Notes: a model not told the origin generated them from the sequence alone. A DNA stretch of 64,000 nucleotides from Lawsonia intracellularis PHE/MN1-00 (GCF_000055945.1 NC_008011.1:310001-374000), one strand, 5' to 3'. Positions 18,940-28,707 are shown, counted from the stretch's first letter. Numbers and translations: made by a program.

Positions 18940-20241
18940 ATGCGGAAAAAGAAAACTCCCCCTGTTGAAGAAGTTCAAGAAGGCACTACTATGAGCCTTA
19001 CTGAACTTAAGACTATGAATATGCCAAAGCTAATGGAGCTTGCAGAGGATTATACTATAGAAAATGCAAGTTCTATGAGGAAGCAAGAACTTATCTTTAC
19101 GCTTCTGCAGGCTTGTGCATCACGTAGCGGTGGCATCTATGGAGATGGTGTATTAGAAATTTTATCGGATGGATATGGTTTTTTACGCTCTCCTCTCTCT
19201 AGCTATATGCCTGGTCCTGATGATATTTATGTCTCCCCCTCTCAAATCCGAAGATTTCACCTGAGAAAAGGAGATATTGTATCAGGGCAAATCCGCCCAC
19301 CAAAAGAAGGAGAACGCTACTTTGCATTACTTAAAGTAAAAGAAATTGGATATGAAGTACCTGATAATGCAAAACATATTGTTCTTTTTGATAATCTAAC
19401 ACCTATTTATCCCAACCAACGATTATTGATGGAAAATAGTGATAAAAATTATTCATGTCGAGTTATTGACTTGATGTCTCCTATTGGACGAGGCCAACGT
19501 GGACTTATTGTTGCACCTCCAAGAACTGGTAAGACTATTCTTTTACAAAATATTGCTAATTCAATTAATGCAAACAATCCTGATGTATATCTTATTGTCT
19601 TATTAATTGATGAAAGACCAGAAGAAGTCACAGATATGGAGCGTACAGTTAACAATGCTGAAGTTATAAGCTCTACATTTGATGAACCACCACAACGTCA
19701 TGTACAAGTCTGTGAAATGGTTCTTGAAAAAGCAAAACGACTTGTTGAAAGAAAAAAAGATGTTGTTATTTTATTAGACTCTATTACTCGTTTAGGTCGA
19801 GCATATAATGCTGTAACACCTTCTTCAGGTAGAGTTCTTTCTGGAGGCCTTGATGCCAATGCACTACAGCGTCCTAAACGTTTTTTAGGAGCAGCAAGAA
19901 ATATTGAGGGAGGAGGCAGTCTAACAATAATTGCCACAGCCCTTATTGATACTGGGTCAAGGATGGACGAAGTTATATTTGAAGAGTTCAAAGGTACAGG
20001 TAATATGGAGATCTATCTTGACCGTCACCTTGCTGAAAAACGTATATTTCCTGCTATTGATATTAATCGTACTGGAACACGTAAAGAAGATCTTCTATTA
20101 CCAGAGGATGTATTAAATCGGGTTTGGATTCTTAGAAAACTTCTTGCACCAATGTCGTCTATTGATAGTATGGAATTTCTCCTTGGTAAAATGCGAGGAA
20201 CAAATTCTAATGAGGACTTTATTAACGCAATGAGTAAGTAA
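18940..20241 (+). CDS. rho: Transcription termination factor Rho
   Basis: Hexameric RNA helicase that ends transcription, 433 residues. It follows E. coli Rho nearly element by element: [20 protein letters not shown], the RNA-binding [16 protein letters not shown] and [34 protein letters not shown], Walker A APPRTGKT (about residue 190), [14 protein letters not shown] and [22 protein letters not shown]. From the first ATG it has a 17-residue extension ([11 protein letters not shown]). An in-frame ATG at 18991 matches the E. coli N-terminus and has a better ribosome site (AAGAAGG), so the shorter 416-residue form may be the main product. It is monocistronic and ends at a strong terminator. Confidence 0.97.
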   Translation: MRKKKTPPVEEVQEGTTMSLTELKTMNMPKLMELAEDYTIENASSMRKQELIFTLLQACASRSGGIYGDGVLEILSDGYGFLRSPLSSYMPGPDDIYVSPSQIRRFHLRKGDIVSGQIRPPKEGERYFALLKVKEIGYEVPDNAKHIVLFDNLTPIYPNQRLLMENSDKNYSCRVIDLMSPIGRGQRGLIVAPPRTGKTILLQNIANSINANNPDVYLIVLLIDERPEEVTDMERTVNNAEVISSTFDEPPQRHVQVCEMVLEKAKRLVERKKDVVILLDSITRLGRAYNAVTPSSGRVLSGGLDANALQRPKRFLGAARNIEGGGSLTIIATALIDTGSRMDEVIFEEFKGTGNMEIYLDRHLAEKRIFPAIDINRTGTRKEDLLLPEDVLNRVWILRKLLAPMSSIDSMEFLLGKMRGTNSNEDFINAMSK

Positions 20242-20317
20242 TAAAGCAATGAATAATAGCTTGTAGTTAATATTTTAAAGAATACTTCATTCCATTAACC
20301 GATCATTAACTAAACAC

Positions 20318-20351
20318 AAAAAAGTCTGTTAACAACTAAACAGACTTTTTT
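20318..20351. terminator. Bidirectional terminator between rho and nifS
   Basis: A 13-bp stem (AAAAAAGTCTGTT with AACAGACTTTTTT) and an 8-base loop, with an A-run on one side and a T-run on the other, sit between the convergent genes rho and nifS. It is a classic two-way intrinsic terminator. Confidence 0.9.
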
Positions 20352-20370
20352 AATTTAAACTTAGTAACAA

Positions 20371-21534
20371 TCAGGTATCAATTTTAAAGGGAGAGATCTC
20401 TCTCAACCGCTCTATAATTGCAGGTAATTCTTTAACAACTATATTAACTTCGTCAGCTGTAGAATAACGAGACAACGAAAAACGTATAGATCCATGTGCA
20501 TATGTAAATGGAACACCCATAGCACGCAATACATGTGAGGGCTCAAGACTACCAGAAGTACATGCTGAACCAGAACTTGCACAAATACCATGTTGATCCA
20601 TTAATAATAGAATAGCTTCTCCTTCAATATTCCTAAATGAAATGTTTGTTGTGTTTGGAACTCGATTATCTATATCTCCATTTACAACTGTATCTGTAAT
20701 AGTAAGTATCTGTTTTTCTAAATTATCACGTAACACCTTTATATCATCACCATTAGTTTTTTCTAAATAATCCTGAGCAAGTTCAGCTGCTTTCCCAAGA
20801 CCAATCACATAAGGTACATTCTCTGTTCCAGCACGACGGTTAAACTCTTGATGTCCACCTCTTAAATATGGTCTATATCGAGTTCCTGTCTTGACATAAA
20901 ATGCTCCTATCCCTTTAGGTGCATGAATTTTATGCCCTGATAAAGAAAGATAATCTATATTTAAGGCCTTAAGATCTACAGGTATCTTCCCTACTGCTTG
21001 AACAGCATCCGTATGAAACAATACATCTTTTTCTTTCACAATTTCAGCAATTTGTTGAATAGGAAAGATAGTTCCTGTTTCATTATTAGCATACATAATA
21101 GAAACAATAGCTGTATTGTGTGTTATAGAAGATCTTAATTCATCTAAATCTAGTCTACCCTTATTATCTACATCTAAGTAGGTAACTTTATATCCCTTTG
21201 ATTCAAGATTGTTACAAACAGAAAGGATAGCCGCATGTTCAACACGTGTTGTAATAATATGCCTCTTTTCAGGGTGGAGCTGTATAGCAGACCATATAGC
21301 AGAAGCATCACTCTCTGTTCCACAAGAAGTAAAAAAGACTTCTTCTGGTTCAGCACCAATAAGGGATGCAACCTGCTCTCTTGCATTTTGGATATATCTT
21401 CCAACAGCTCCTCCAAAAGTATGCATGCTTGAAGCATTTCCATAATACTCACTAAAAAAAGGCATCATGACTTCAACAACTTCAGGGGCTACTTGTGTAG
21501 TAGCATTGTTGTCAAAGTAGATAACCGTATTCAT
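20371..21534 (-). CDS. nifS: Cysteine desulfurase (NifS/IscS type)
   Basis: A PLP enzyme that takes sulfur from cysteine and passes it as persulfide to Fe-S scaffolds. Length is 387 residues, as usual. The start MNTVIYFDNNATTQVAPEV is typical. H100 (TRVEHAAIL) stacks on PLP, K202 (LSGHKIHAPKG) binds PLP, and C325 (SSGSACTSG) is the catalytic cysteine in the loop. The start codon overlaps the nifU stop by ATGA, so scaffold and sulfur donor are coupled. Together they are the only Fe-S assembly pair in the window, and probably serve general Fe-S needs rather than nitrogenase. Confidence 0.95.
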   Translation of the reverse strand: MNTVIYFDNNATTQVAPEVVEVMMPFFSEYYGNASSMHTFGGAVGRYIQNAREQVASLIGAEPEEVFFTSCGTESDASAIWSAIQLHPEKRHIITTRVEHAAILSVCNNLESKGYKVTYLDVDNKGRLDLDELRSSITHNTAIVSIMYANNETGTIFPIQQIAEIVKEKDVLFHTDAVQAVGKIPVDLKALNIDYLSLSGHKIHAPKGIGAFYVKTGTRYRPYLRGGHQEFNRRAGTENVPYVIGLGKAAELAQDYLEKTNGDDIKVLRDNLEKQILTITDTVVNGDIDNRVPNTTNISFRNIEGEAILLLMDQHGICASSGSACTSGSLEPSHVLRAMGVPFTYAHGSIRFSLSRYSTADEVNIVVKELPAIIERLREISPFKIDT

Positions 21535-22370
21535 GCATTAACCTCCTCAACAATAATGTCAGAATCAACATGCTCATGAAGAATTTTCTCTATAAATTGT
21601 GAAAGTGTAATTTGACGAGACTTACAGCCTGTACAGTTACCTCTCATAGCGACTGTTACTAATGGTCCATTAACATCAATAAGTTCTACACTACCACCAT
21701 CTGTTTTTAATACCGGATTTATTTCTTCATCTAAAAGATGAAGAATTTTTTGCATTCTTTGGACATTTGTAAGAACAGGTTTAGAGGTTGTTTCTTTTTT
21801 TAAAAGACCTTGGAGTTCATCAAGAATAACTTGAATATCTTCTAAACAATCTCCACAACCACCACCAGCTTTTGTATAATCAGTAACCTCATCTACTGTT
21901 TTAAGATCATTTTCTGCCACAGTTTTACGAATATGTTCGTCTGAGACACCAAAACATTTACATACAATAACTTCATCATGACAATGTGGACCACTAGTAG
22001 CCTCTCCTCTCCAATTTTTTAAAGCTGCTTCAAGAGCTTCTTCTCCCATAACAGAACAGTGCATTTTTTCTCTAGGAAGACCACCAAGTTGTGCTACAAT
22101 ATCTTTATTAGTAATTTTTGATGCTTCTTCAACAGTTTTACCTTTTAACATTTCAGTCAAAATTGAACTTGAAGCTATGGCACTCCCACAACCAAAGGTA
22201 AGAAATGAAGCATCTTCAATAACTTCATTTTCATTAATTTTTAAAAAGAGTTTTAATGCATCCCCACAAGAAAGGCTTCCAACTTCACCAATAGCATTTG
22301 CGTCAGGAAGTTCTCCTGCATTCTTAGGACGAAGAAAAAGCTCTTTAACAGTATCAGTATATTCCCACAT
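21531..22370 (-). CDS. nifU: Fe-S cluster scaffold NifU (three-domain form)
   Basis: A scaffold on which NifS-derived sulfur and iron are assembled; 279 residues with three domains. The IscU-like domain (about 1-125) has the assembly cysteines C35, C61 and C105. The central ferredoxin-like domain (about 133-180) has C137, C139, C172 and C175 for a permanent [2Fe-2S] cluster. The C-terminal Nfu domain (about 203-279) has C246 and C249 in RGNCTGCKSRQ. All key cysteines are present. It is first in the operon with nifS. Full-length NifU is the common housekeeping form in sulfate-reducer relatives. Confidence 0.95.
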   Translation of the reverse strand: MWEYTDTVKELFLRPKNAGELPDANAIGEVGSLSCGDALKLFLKINENEVIEDASFLTFGCGSAIASSSILTEMLKGKTVEEASKITNKDIVAQLGGLPREKMHCSVMGEEALEAALKNWRGEATSGPHCHDEVIVCKCFGVSDEHIRKTVAENDLKTVDEVTDYTKAGGGCGDCLEDIQVILDELQGLLKKETTSKPVLTNVQRMQKILHLLDEEINPVLKTDGGSVELIDVNGPLVTVAMRGNCTGCKSRQITLSQFIEKILHEHVDSDIIVEEVNA

Positions 22371-23070
22371 TACTTATTATCCTCCGATTTGAGCATGTAT
22401 CTTTTCATTGTATTACAAGCTTTATCTACTCTATTTAAATATAGTTTAATTCTGTGTATCATTTATGTAAACATAAGATCAAATGCTTTTAATGGAAGAG
22501 GGTTATGAATATTTTTATTTTGTGAAAAAAACAACATCATTACTATAGTATAAAATTATATTTATATGGTTAGAGAACATCAAAAAAAATAATATGGACT
22601 TCTTATAAAATAAGATTAGTTCGTGTATGGTATCTCAATAAATGTACTATATTTTTAACTAAGATAAATATAACTAGTTCATAAAATTTTAATAATCTAG
22701 TAATTAAATTGTGAAAAAAACAACAGACTATTTTAGGAAATATTTAGTAAAAAAGTTAACTTGAGCTTGCTAAATAACTAGCTAAAGTAATAAGCTGTTA
22801 TTCATAGCAACTTAGTATAGTAATAACTTTTTAGAACTTGTATATAGTTTTTGATTGGAATGAAAGAAAAGCTATCTTGTTTATTATATTAAAGTTATAC
22901 CTATAGTAAAAATTTTTACTATAGGTATAACTTAGTGCTGTAATAATAAAAAATATTGGCCTAGTTGTACTAATAAATGAAAACTATATTAAATAATCTG
23001 ACTATAATGAAAGTAAGTACTATTTCTATAGTATTATAGCTACCTGATAATATATGCTATCCCAATAAAC
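22371..23070. other. 700-bp AT-rich gap upstream of nifU
   Basis: No coding frame here has a family-like product. It holds a 42-bp perfect palindrome (22892-22933), a 17-bp direct repeat (TTGTGAAAAAAACAACA at 22520 and 22709) and two ACTATAGT-type motifs. The right end is the 3' region of a lipoprotein gene; the left end must contain the nifU promoter. No IscR-type operator was recognised. It may be decayed coding DNA, but I found no protein remnant. Confidence 0.5.
22892..22933. terminator. 42-bp perfect palindrome, possible terminator
   Basis: Two 21-base arms meet with no spacer; the centre is AGTAAAAATTTTTACT. It lies about 140 bp past the stop of the minus-strand lipoprotein gene, so it could end that transcript, although no clear U-run follows. 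A protein-binding site is the alternative. Confidence 0.5.
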
Positions 23071-23301
23071 CTATTGCTTTTTTTCTTCATTATGACCAAC
23101 AACTCCTCCAGCTATTCCTCCAAGAGCTCCACCAAGGAGAGCCCCAATTGTGCCACTTCCTCCTGCAATCGCACTTATACCAGCACCTACAAGTGCTCCA
23201 CCAGCGACACCAGTCAATGCTCCTTGTTGAGTTTTAGTAAGATTTGTACAACTTGTTAAAAGTAAAAATAAAGCTAATATAACTACAGATATTCCTTTCA
23301 T
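23071..23301 (-). CDS. Small glycine-zipper lipoprotein
   Basis: A 76-residue envelope protein. The signal peptide ends in the lipobox LLTSC, so Cys18 is the likely lipidated residue. The rest is a glycine zipper (GALTGVAGGALVGAGISAI, then GALLGGALGGIAGGVVG), which forms membrane-associated helices, and ends in charged NEEKKQ. Proteins of this kind (OmpA-associated glycine-zipper lipoproteins) are common, and their roles are mostly envelope-structural or unknown. It starts about 20 bp downstream of the 122-residue exported protein gene, probably in one transcript. Confidence 0.8.
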   Translation of the reverse strand: MKGISVVILALFLLLTSCTNLTKTQQGALTGVAGGALVGAGISAIAGGSGTIGALLGGALGGIAGGVVGHNEEKKQ

Positions 23302-23320
23302 ATTATCCTCTCACCAAGTG

Positions 23321-23689
23321 TTACTTTGTATTTGGAGCCATAAATTCATACCATAATACCCATAGAACATCTTTATTCTTTTGTGTGGGATGCTCTTTGT
23401 ACCATTTATCAATTTTATGTTGGATGTTCATCCAAGTATCATCTTTAAAAGTTTTAATCCATTTTTGGACAAAAAGAGATGGTTTTCTTCCTTCTTTATG
23501 AGCTATTTCTTGTTCGATAACGACGACACTAGATACTCCATAAAGAAAAGAAAGCTTCTCGTTTGTTGATGATTTCTCCCAATCACGACCAGTTAAATCA
23601 CATTGTACATTATTTGCTATTGCAACAGGTGTAGTTAGTAAGCATAATGCAAAAAATAGACTACATATCATTAAAGCATATATCTTCAT
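23321..23689 (-). CDS. Small exported protein of unknown function
   Basis: A 122-residue protein with a clear signal peptide (MKIYALMICSLFFALCLL, cleavage likely after VAIA). The mature part starts NNVQCDLTGRDWEKSSTNEK and has a single Cys and many Trp and Lys residues. I recognise no family. A GGAGGAAT ribosome site precedes the start. It lies directly upstream of the glycine-zipper lipoprotein on the same strand, with a 19-bp gap, so the two may act together in the periplasm. Confidence 0.72.
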   Translation of the reverse strand: MKIYALMICSLFFALCLLTTPVAIANNVQCDLTGRDWEKSSTNEKLSFLYGVSSVVVIEQEIAHKEGRKPSLFVQKWIKTFKDDTWMNIQHKIDKWYKEHPTQKNKDVLWVLWYEFMAPNTK

Positions 23690-23805
23690 AATTCCTCCTT
23701 AGATACACAATAATGTATTAAGATATAATGGGATAGTAATATAGTCTATTATAGTAATCAATATCTTTAAAAAAATATTAAAACATAATCTTAATAGAAT
23801 ATATA

Positions 23806-24312
23806 CTATAATGTCTTAGCTACTCTTGCAGTTCTATTTTCAAAACGTCGGATTGTAAGATGACAAATAGCTGTTGCTAATGCATCGCTTGTATCTATAG
23901 GCCAATCTGGTTTCACACCAAGAGAGCGTCCTACCATAAAGCTTACTTGCTCTTTTGTAGCTCTTCCATGACCAACTAACGTCTTTTTAATTGTTGTAGC
24001 TTCATAATCTTTAATTAATAGCCCTTGATTTGCACAAGCAACCACAGCAGCACCTCTGGCCTGTCCAAGTTTTAATGCTGTTAGTGGATTTTGAGCTGTA
24101 AAAACTTGCTCTACAGATGCTTCAACAGGTTTATATTTCATAATAATAGAACTTATTTCCTGAAAAATATGTGCAAGGCGCTCTGCAAATGAACCATTAC
24201 AAGATGGTTGGATAACACCACAACAAACTAAATGTAATACTCCAGAAACCTCATGGACAATACCCCAACCTGTATTTCTGGAGCCAGGATCAATACCAAT
24301 AACACTAATCAC
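23806..24312 (-). CDS. ruvC: Holliday junction resolvase RuvC
   Basis: An endonuclease that cuts Holliday junctions after RuvAB branch migration. Length is 168 residues, as usual. The start ISVIGIDPGSRNTGWGIV carries the first catalytic Asp (D8). SVEQVFTAQNPLTALKLGQARGAA holds the second acidic residue, and KPDWPIDTSDALATAICH the C-terminal acidic pair. It lies 71 bp downstream of yebC in a minus-strand run rlmE-yebC-ruvC; yebC and ruvC are neighbours in many bacteria. ruvA and ruvB are not in the window. Confidence 0.95.
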   Translation of the reverse strand: MISVIGIDPGSRNTGWGIVHEVSGVLHLVCCGVIQPSCNGSFAERLAHIFQEISSIIMKYKPVEASVEQVFTAQNPLTALKLGQARGAAVVACANQGLLIKDYEATTIKKTLVGHGRATKEQVSFMVGRSLGVKPDWPIDTSDALATAICHLTIRRFENRTARVAKTL

Positions 24313-24383
24313 TATCTATCCCTTATTACTGTTAGTCTAAAAGGCATTAATTAGATATAAAAAAGTAATCAACTATGTATAGG

Positions 24384-25124
24384 TTATAATTCATTCATTA
24401 TTTCATCAGGGATATCTACATTTGAATAAACTTGTTGAACGTCATCATAGTCTTCTAATGCTTCAAGAAGCTTAACAACTTTTTTAGCTGTTTCTATATC
24501 CACAGAAATCATATTTTGAGGAATCATAGCAAGCTCAGCTGACTGCATTATTAGTTTATCTGATTCAAACGCTTCTCTGACTGTATTAAAATCAGACATA
24601 GAAGTATGAATTTCCCATGTATCTCCTTCATCATGAAGATCATCTGCACCAGCTGCAAGCGCTGCTTCCATAAGTTCTTCTTCAGAATAGGCAGTTTTTT
24701 CAAAAACAAAAACGCCTTTACGCTCAAACATCCAACTTACAGAGCCGGATTCTCCCATTGACCCACCATTTTTTGACATTATATGTCGTAAATCTGCTAC
24801 AGAACGGTTACGATTGTCAGTAGCAACTTCTATAAGAACTGCTACACCACCAGGCCCGTATCCTTCATACATAATTTCTGTTATATCTCCACCACTATCT
24901 TGCCCTGTCCCTTTACGGATAGCTGCCTCTATTTTATCTTTAGGAAGGTTAATAGACTTTGCTGCTGCAATTGCAGCTCGTAAACGAGGATTACCTGAAG
25001 GATCACCACCATTTTTAGCAGCAATAATGATTTCTTTTGCAGCTTTTGTAAATTCTTTCCCTCTCTTAGCATCCTGTCGACCTTTACGATGCTGAATATT
25101 GGCCCATTTACTATGCCCGGCCAT
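24384..25124 (-). CDS. yebC: YebC/PmpR-family protein
   Basis: A 246-residue cytoplasmic protein of the widespread YebC family, described as a DNA-binding regulator and more recently linked to translation of difficult sequences such as proline runs. The start [22 protein letters not shown] is diagnostic. It continues with [48 protein letters not shown] and the acidic ending [10 protein letters not shown]. All core blocks are intact. An AGGAGG ribosome site precedes the start. It lies 49 bp downstream of rlmE. Confidence 0.95.
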
Positions 25125-25172
25125 GAAATCCTCCTAATTAACATTCTTCTATTACAATACACATCTTTACTT

Positions 25173-25775
25173 TTAAGAAGTAGTAAATCTTTTAAAACCT
25201 AATCCAACATAAAATATTTCTTTACTTTTTGTACGAGAGCTACAAGGTTTAAAAGATGTAACTCTCTCAAAATGCTGCCGCATTTCTTTTACAAGCTCTA
25301 TAGTATCAGCTCCCATAAATATTTTCACAATAAAACTACCTTGTTGTAATAGATAGCACTTAGCTATAGCAAGTGCCTCTAGGCATAATTCAAGAGATCT
25401 AGAATGATCTGTAATTTTTACCCCTGTCGTTTGAGGAGCCATATCACTCATTATAACATGAAAAGGACCTTCTTTTATTAGTATATTATTAAATGAGTCT
25501 GAACGATGAAAAATATCTTCTTGAAAAAAAGAAACATTAGAAGGTAAAGGGATAGTTATTGTTTGAATATCACAAGATACCACTCTCCCTGTTTTTCCAA
25601 CTTTTTCAGCAGCACCAAGGGACCATGAACCTGGAGATGCTCCTAAATCAAGAACACTCATTCCTTTTTGAAATAAACAAAAACGATTATCTATTTCTTT
25701 AAGTTTATAAATAGATCGTGCAGGATATTTTTCATGTTTAGCTTTAAGAAAATAATAGTCTCTATACGGTTTCAT
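25173..25775 (-). CDS. rlmE: 23S rRNA 2'-O-methyltransferase RlmE (FtsJ/RrmJ)
   Basis: Methylates a uridine in the A-loop of 23S rRNA (U2552 in E. coli) late in 50S assembly. Length is 200 residues, typical. The start YYFLKAKHEKYPARSIYKLKE has the first catalytic Lys region. The SAM-binding motif is SVLDLGASPGSWSLGAAEKV. MSDMAPQTTG supplies the catalytic Asp, and FIVKIFMG the catalytic Lys. It is the first gene of the rlmE-yebC-ruvC run and diverges from the glycosyltransferase-like gene at 25866. Confidence 0.93.
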   Translation of the reverse strand: MKPYRDYYFLKAKHEKYPARSIYKLKEIDNRFCLFQKGMSVLDLGASPGSWSLGAAEKVGKTGRVVSCDIQTITIPLPSNVSFFQEDIFHRSDSFNNILIKEGPFHVIMSDMAPQTTGVKITDHSRSLELCLEALAIAKCYLLQQGSFIVKIFMGADTIELVKEMRQHFERVTSFKPCSSRTKSKEIFYVGLGFKRFTTS

Positions 25776-25865
25776 ATGTGTAATATTTTTACATAGATGC
25801 TATAATATATAGCCTATTTATAGCATAATGGTTTATTCTATCATCCTCAAAGGGGAATATTATAT

Positions 25866-27446
25866 ATGAGTTCTTTGTATTGTAATATAACTTACAATGA
25901 TAGAAAAGTTGTTTTTGATGAGTTAGGTAGAAAAAAAACATTGGCTTCTGGAAAAGACGACTTTGTTGATCTTTTTGGTAACTCTATAAAACAGATAAGT
26001 TTTGATAATCACCCTATATTATTACTTGGTATTGGACCTTTTCCCAATGCTTGGCAACAACTCTTTATTAATCAAGAGGAAAATAAAAAAATTTTTTGGA
26101 TAGAAAGTCCTTTGTTTGAAAAACAAATGCCAGAAGAATGGCATAAATGTATTCCAGCTCATTGGAAAAAAATATCCCTTAAAGAACTACTTGAACTTCA
26201 TACATTTCTAAAACTATCAGATTGTCGTATCTATCGATATCTCCCTTCATATCGCCTTTTTTCAACATTTTGGGGCATGGTTGTTGGAAAACTACAATTA
26301 ACACATCTTAATTATGCACCATCTCTTTCATCTTCTTCTATCATTCTATCAGGAACTGAAAAAGAACTTTTAACCTACGAACTTAATATAGCCTGTCAAC
26401 AAATTGGTTTTACTCCACTATACTTTCCTCATCAAGGAACTCTATCCCAACTTTGTCAAATAGTTAAAGAACAACAACCAAGTTTATTTCTTTCTATTAA
26501 TCTGCAAGGACTTGATAGTGAAGGTTATTTTTTCTACTTATTACAAGCAGCAAAGATCCCTGTAGCAATTTGGTTAGTAGATAACCCATGGCATGTACTT
26601 TCTAAACTCCGATCACCTTGGTGGAAAGAAGCAACACTTTTTACTACTGATCATAGTTTTATTTATGAACTTCATAAGCATGGTGCACAAAATGTGTATG
26701 CTTTACCTCTAGCAGCATGGACAAAAACATTACTGCCTAATTCTACCAATTCAACAATTCATTCTTTAAACCCATTAGTATTTATTGGTAATGCTTCCTT
26801 CCCTAACAAAAAGAAATTTTTTTCTGGGTTACAACTACCAAGCTCAATAATATCTCAAGCAAAACTTCAACTAAATAACAATGATCCTCCCCATGTCCAT
26901 TGGTGGGTTAAAAAGCTTGCTATTAAACAATACTGGCCTGATAAAAAGATACGTTTAGCTGGACTTGGTGCTGAGGAGTGTTCACTACTCAAACGTCAAC
27001 TATGGCTAACTATTGCTGCAGAAAAAGGACTTACGCTTTTTGGTAATCCTGAGTGGAAATATCTTCTTCCCCCTAAAACCGATGTCAGGAGTCCTATTGA
27101 TTACTATAAAACAGTCCCTCATGTATATAATCAGGCAAAGTATACTCTTAATGTTACAAGCCTCCTTCTTCCTAAAGGACTTACTCAACGACATTTTGAC
27201 GTATGGATGTTTGATGGATTTCTTATCACAGACGCAACACCAGGATTATCCCTTTTCCCAAAAGAATTAACCGAATTTATTGCCATACAATCAGCAAAAG
27301 ATCTTCATAGTTGTATTGAAAGATTTGAAAAAGATACGACTCTCCGATTACATCTTATGCATGCTTGGAAAAAGCATTTAATAGATTTTCACTTATATTC
27401 AAATAGGTTACAAAATATTTTATCTTTATTACAGATTAACATATAA
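25866..27446 (+). CDS. CgeB-like glycosyltransferase-family protein
   Basis: A 526-residue cytoplasmic protein without a signal peptide or helices. The order of elements fits the DUF3880/CgeB glycosyltransferase-like group: an N-terminal part with ILLLGIGPFPNAW, a Rossmann-like middle (PSLFLSINLQGLDSEGYFF, KIPVAIWLVDNPWHV, ATLFTTDHSFIYELHKHGAQNVYALPLA) and a C-terminal half with LTLFGNPEWKY, NQAKYTLNVTSLLLPKGLTQRHFDVWMFDGFLI and DATPGLSLF. From memory, that last block matches the CgeB domain in which the sugar nucleotide binds. The acceptor is unknown. It is probably cotranscribed with the next gene, 11 bp away. Confidence 0.7.
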   Translation: MSSLYCNITYNDRKVVFDELGRKKTLASGKDDFVDLFGNSIKQISFDNHPILLLGIGPFPNAWQQLFINQEENKKIFWIESPLFEKQMPEEWHKCIPAHWKKISLKELLELHTFLKLSDCRIYRYLPSYRLFSTFWGMVVGKLQLTHLNYAPSLSSSSIILSGTEKELLTYELNIACQQIGFTPLYFPHQGTLSQLCQIVKEQQPSLFLSINLQGLDSEGYFFYLLQAAKIPVAIWLVDNPWHVLSKLRSPWWKEATLFTTDHSFIYELHKHGAQNVYALPLAAWTKTLLPNSTNSTIHSLNPLVFIGNASFPNKKKFFSGLQLPSSIISQAKLQLNNNDPPHVHWWVKKLAIKQYWPDKKIRLAGLGAEECSLLKRQLWLTIAAEKGLTLFGNPEWKYLLPPKTDVRSPIDYYKTVPHVYNQAKYTLNVTSLLLPKGLTQRHFDVWMFDGFLITDATPGLSLFPKELTEFIAIQSAKDLHSCIERFEKDTTLRLHLMHAWKKHLIDFHLYSNRLQNILSLLQINI

Positions 27447-27457
27447 AAGGAGCATAG

Positions 27458-28414
27458 ATGTATAAAGAAAAAATAGTTGATGTAGCTATTAATGTCTTTG
27501 CAAAACCATACCAAACTTCACTTTCTATACTTTCTTTACTACGACATTCTGGATCTATTATTGATAAAATCTATTTTCAATTTGAACCATATGGGTCAAA
27601 ATATGACTTATATCAACCATATATTATAGCTGATTATCTTAAAGACCAAGCTATTTGCTTTCAGCCACAGCAATGGATAGCTCTTAGTTCTGTAGACAAA
27701 AACCAACTTCATAATATTAATTACAGGCACTCAATACGCTATCAATATGCTTGGGAACATACAAACAAAAAATATCTTTTTATTATCCATAATGATGTCT
27801 TTTTTTTTAAAGATATTCTTACACCACTTATACAAAATATAGGCTCACATTTTGCCATTGGCCAACTTGGACAATGTTGGAATTGTCCTGCATCTCATAT
27901 ACAAATTGTGCAGGAAAGCATACCTAAGCTTTCTGCATGTCACCAAGAGAGATACCAACTTTTTCGCCCCACATTTATAGAACTTAAAAAACTTTATACT
28001 GTAGCTAAACAAAAGAATATTTTTGTTCGACCCTACTTAGAGAATTCGGAGTCTATTTTTCAAATACAACCATGGACACTTCCTGAATGTCGAATTAATG
28101 AATGGGCATGTCTTGTAAATATGGATATTTGTGCTCCATTGACAATTCCCATTGGTACTGTATTACCTTTTGGAGCTTTTTACCAATGTGGACCTATCTG
28201 TCTTGATACTTCAGTTGCTTGGTTTAAAGGTATGCATGAACATAACCTTACAGCAAAACATATGGATGTAAGCAAATATATGCAACATTGGATAGGTACT
28301 GGAAAAATGACGCGTATTAAATATGTAAAAGCTGAAAAAAATGCTTCTTATTTACTAAAAAAATACTTCCCTCATTTTGTAGATTGGTGCAGAACAAAAA
28401 ATGTAATCTTTTAA
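27458..28414 (+). CDS. Glycosyltransferase-like protein (GT-A/GT2-like)
   Basis: A 318-residue cytoplasmic protein. Its start VDVAINVFAKPYQTSLSILSLLRH resembles the opening strand and helix of GT2 enzymes. YLFIIHNDVFFFKDILTPLI has the place of the usual metal-binding DxD-like loop (here HND). There are also aromatic-rich blocks with conserved-looking Cys and Trp (QLGQCWNCPASH). It follows the CgeB-like gene by 11 bp with an AAAGGAGC ribosome site, so the two likely act on the same surface glycan. Without clear catalytic residues the assignment is moderate. Confidence 0.6.
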   Translation: MYKEKIVDVAINVFAKPYQTSLSILSLLRHSGSIIDKIYFQFEPYGSKYDLYQPYIIADYLKDQAICFQPQQWIALSSVDKNQLHNINYRHSIRYQYAWEHTNKKYLFIIHNDVFFFKDILTPLIQNIGSHFAIGQLGQCWNCPASHIQIVQESIPKLSACHQERYQLFRPTFIELKKLYTVAKQKNIFVRPYLENSESIFQIQPWTLPECRINEWACLVNMDICAPLTIPIGTVLPFGAFYQCGPICLDTSVAWFKGMHEHNLTAKHMDVSKYMQHWIGTGKMTRIKYVKAEKNASYLLKKYFPHFVDWCRTKNVIF

Positions 28415-28707
28415 CATTAAAAAAGTGCAAAAAATGTAATAATATCTTTTTATAACTACTAGGATAATCTCTTAATGACAAATATTTCTCCATATTTTAT
28501 TAATTTATTTAGTTTGACTTTATTAATCTTAACTAATAAATAGTATTAACTACAAATAAATAGATAATAGTTATATAATAGAATTAGTAAGAACTTAACA
28601 CAGCTCTTGTTTATAATGAGGGAGTATCAGCACGTTAACTAACTATTGTATAAACTCTAACTAAAACCCAAATAATAACTTCATATATGTTAACGGAGAA
28701 AAATGCT

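Noticed and set aside
28687-28707. Earlier in-frame ATG for desulfoferrodoxin
   Set aside because: The GGAG ribosome site lies after it, and the family N-terminus begins at 28708.
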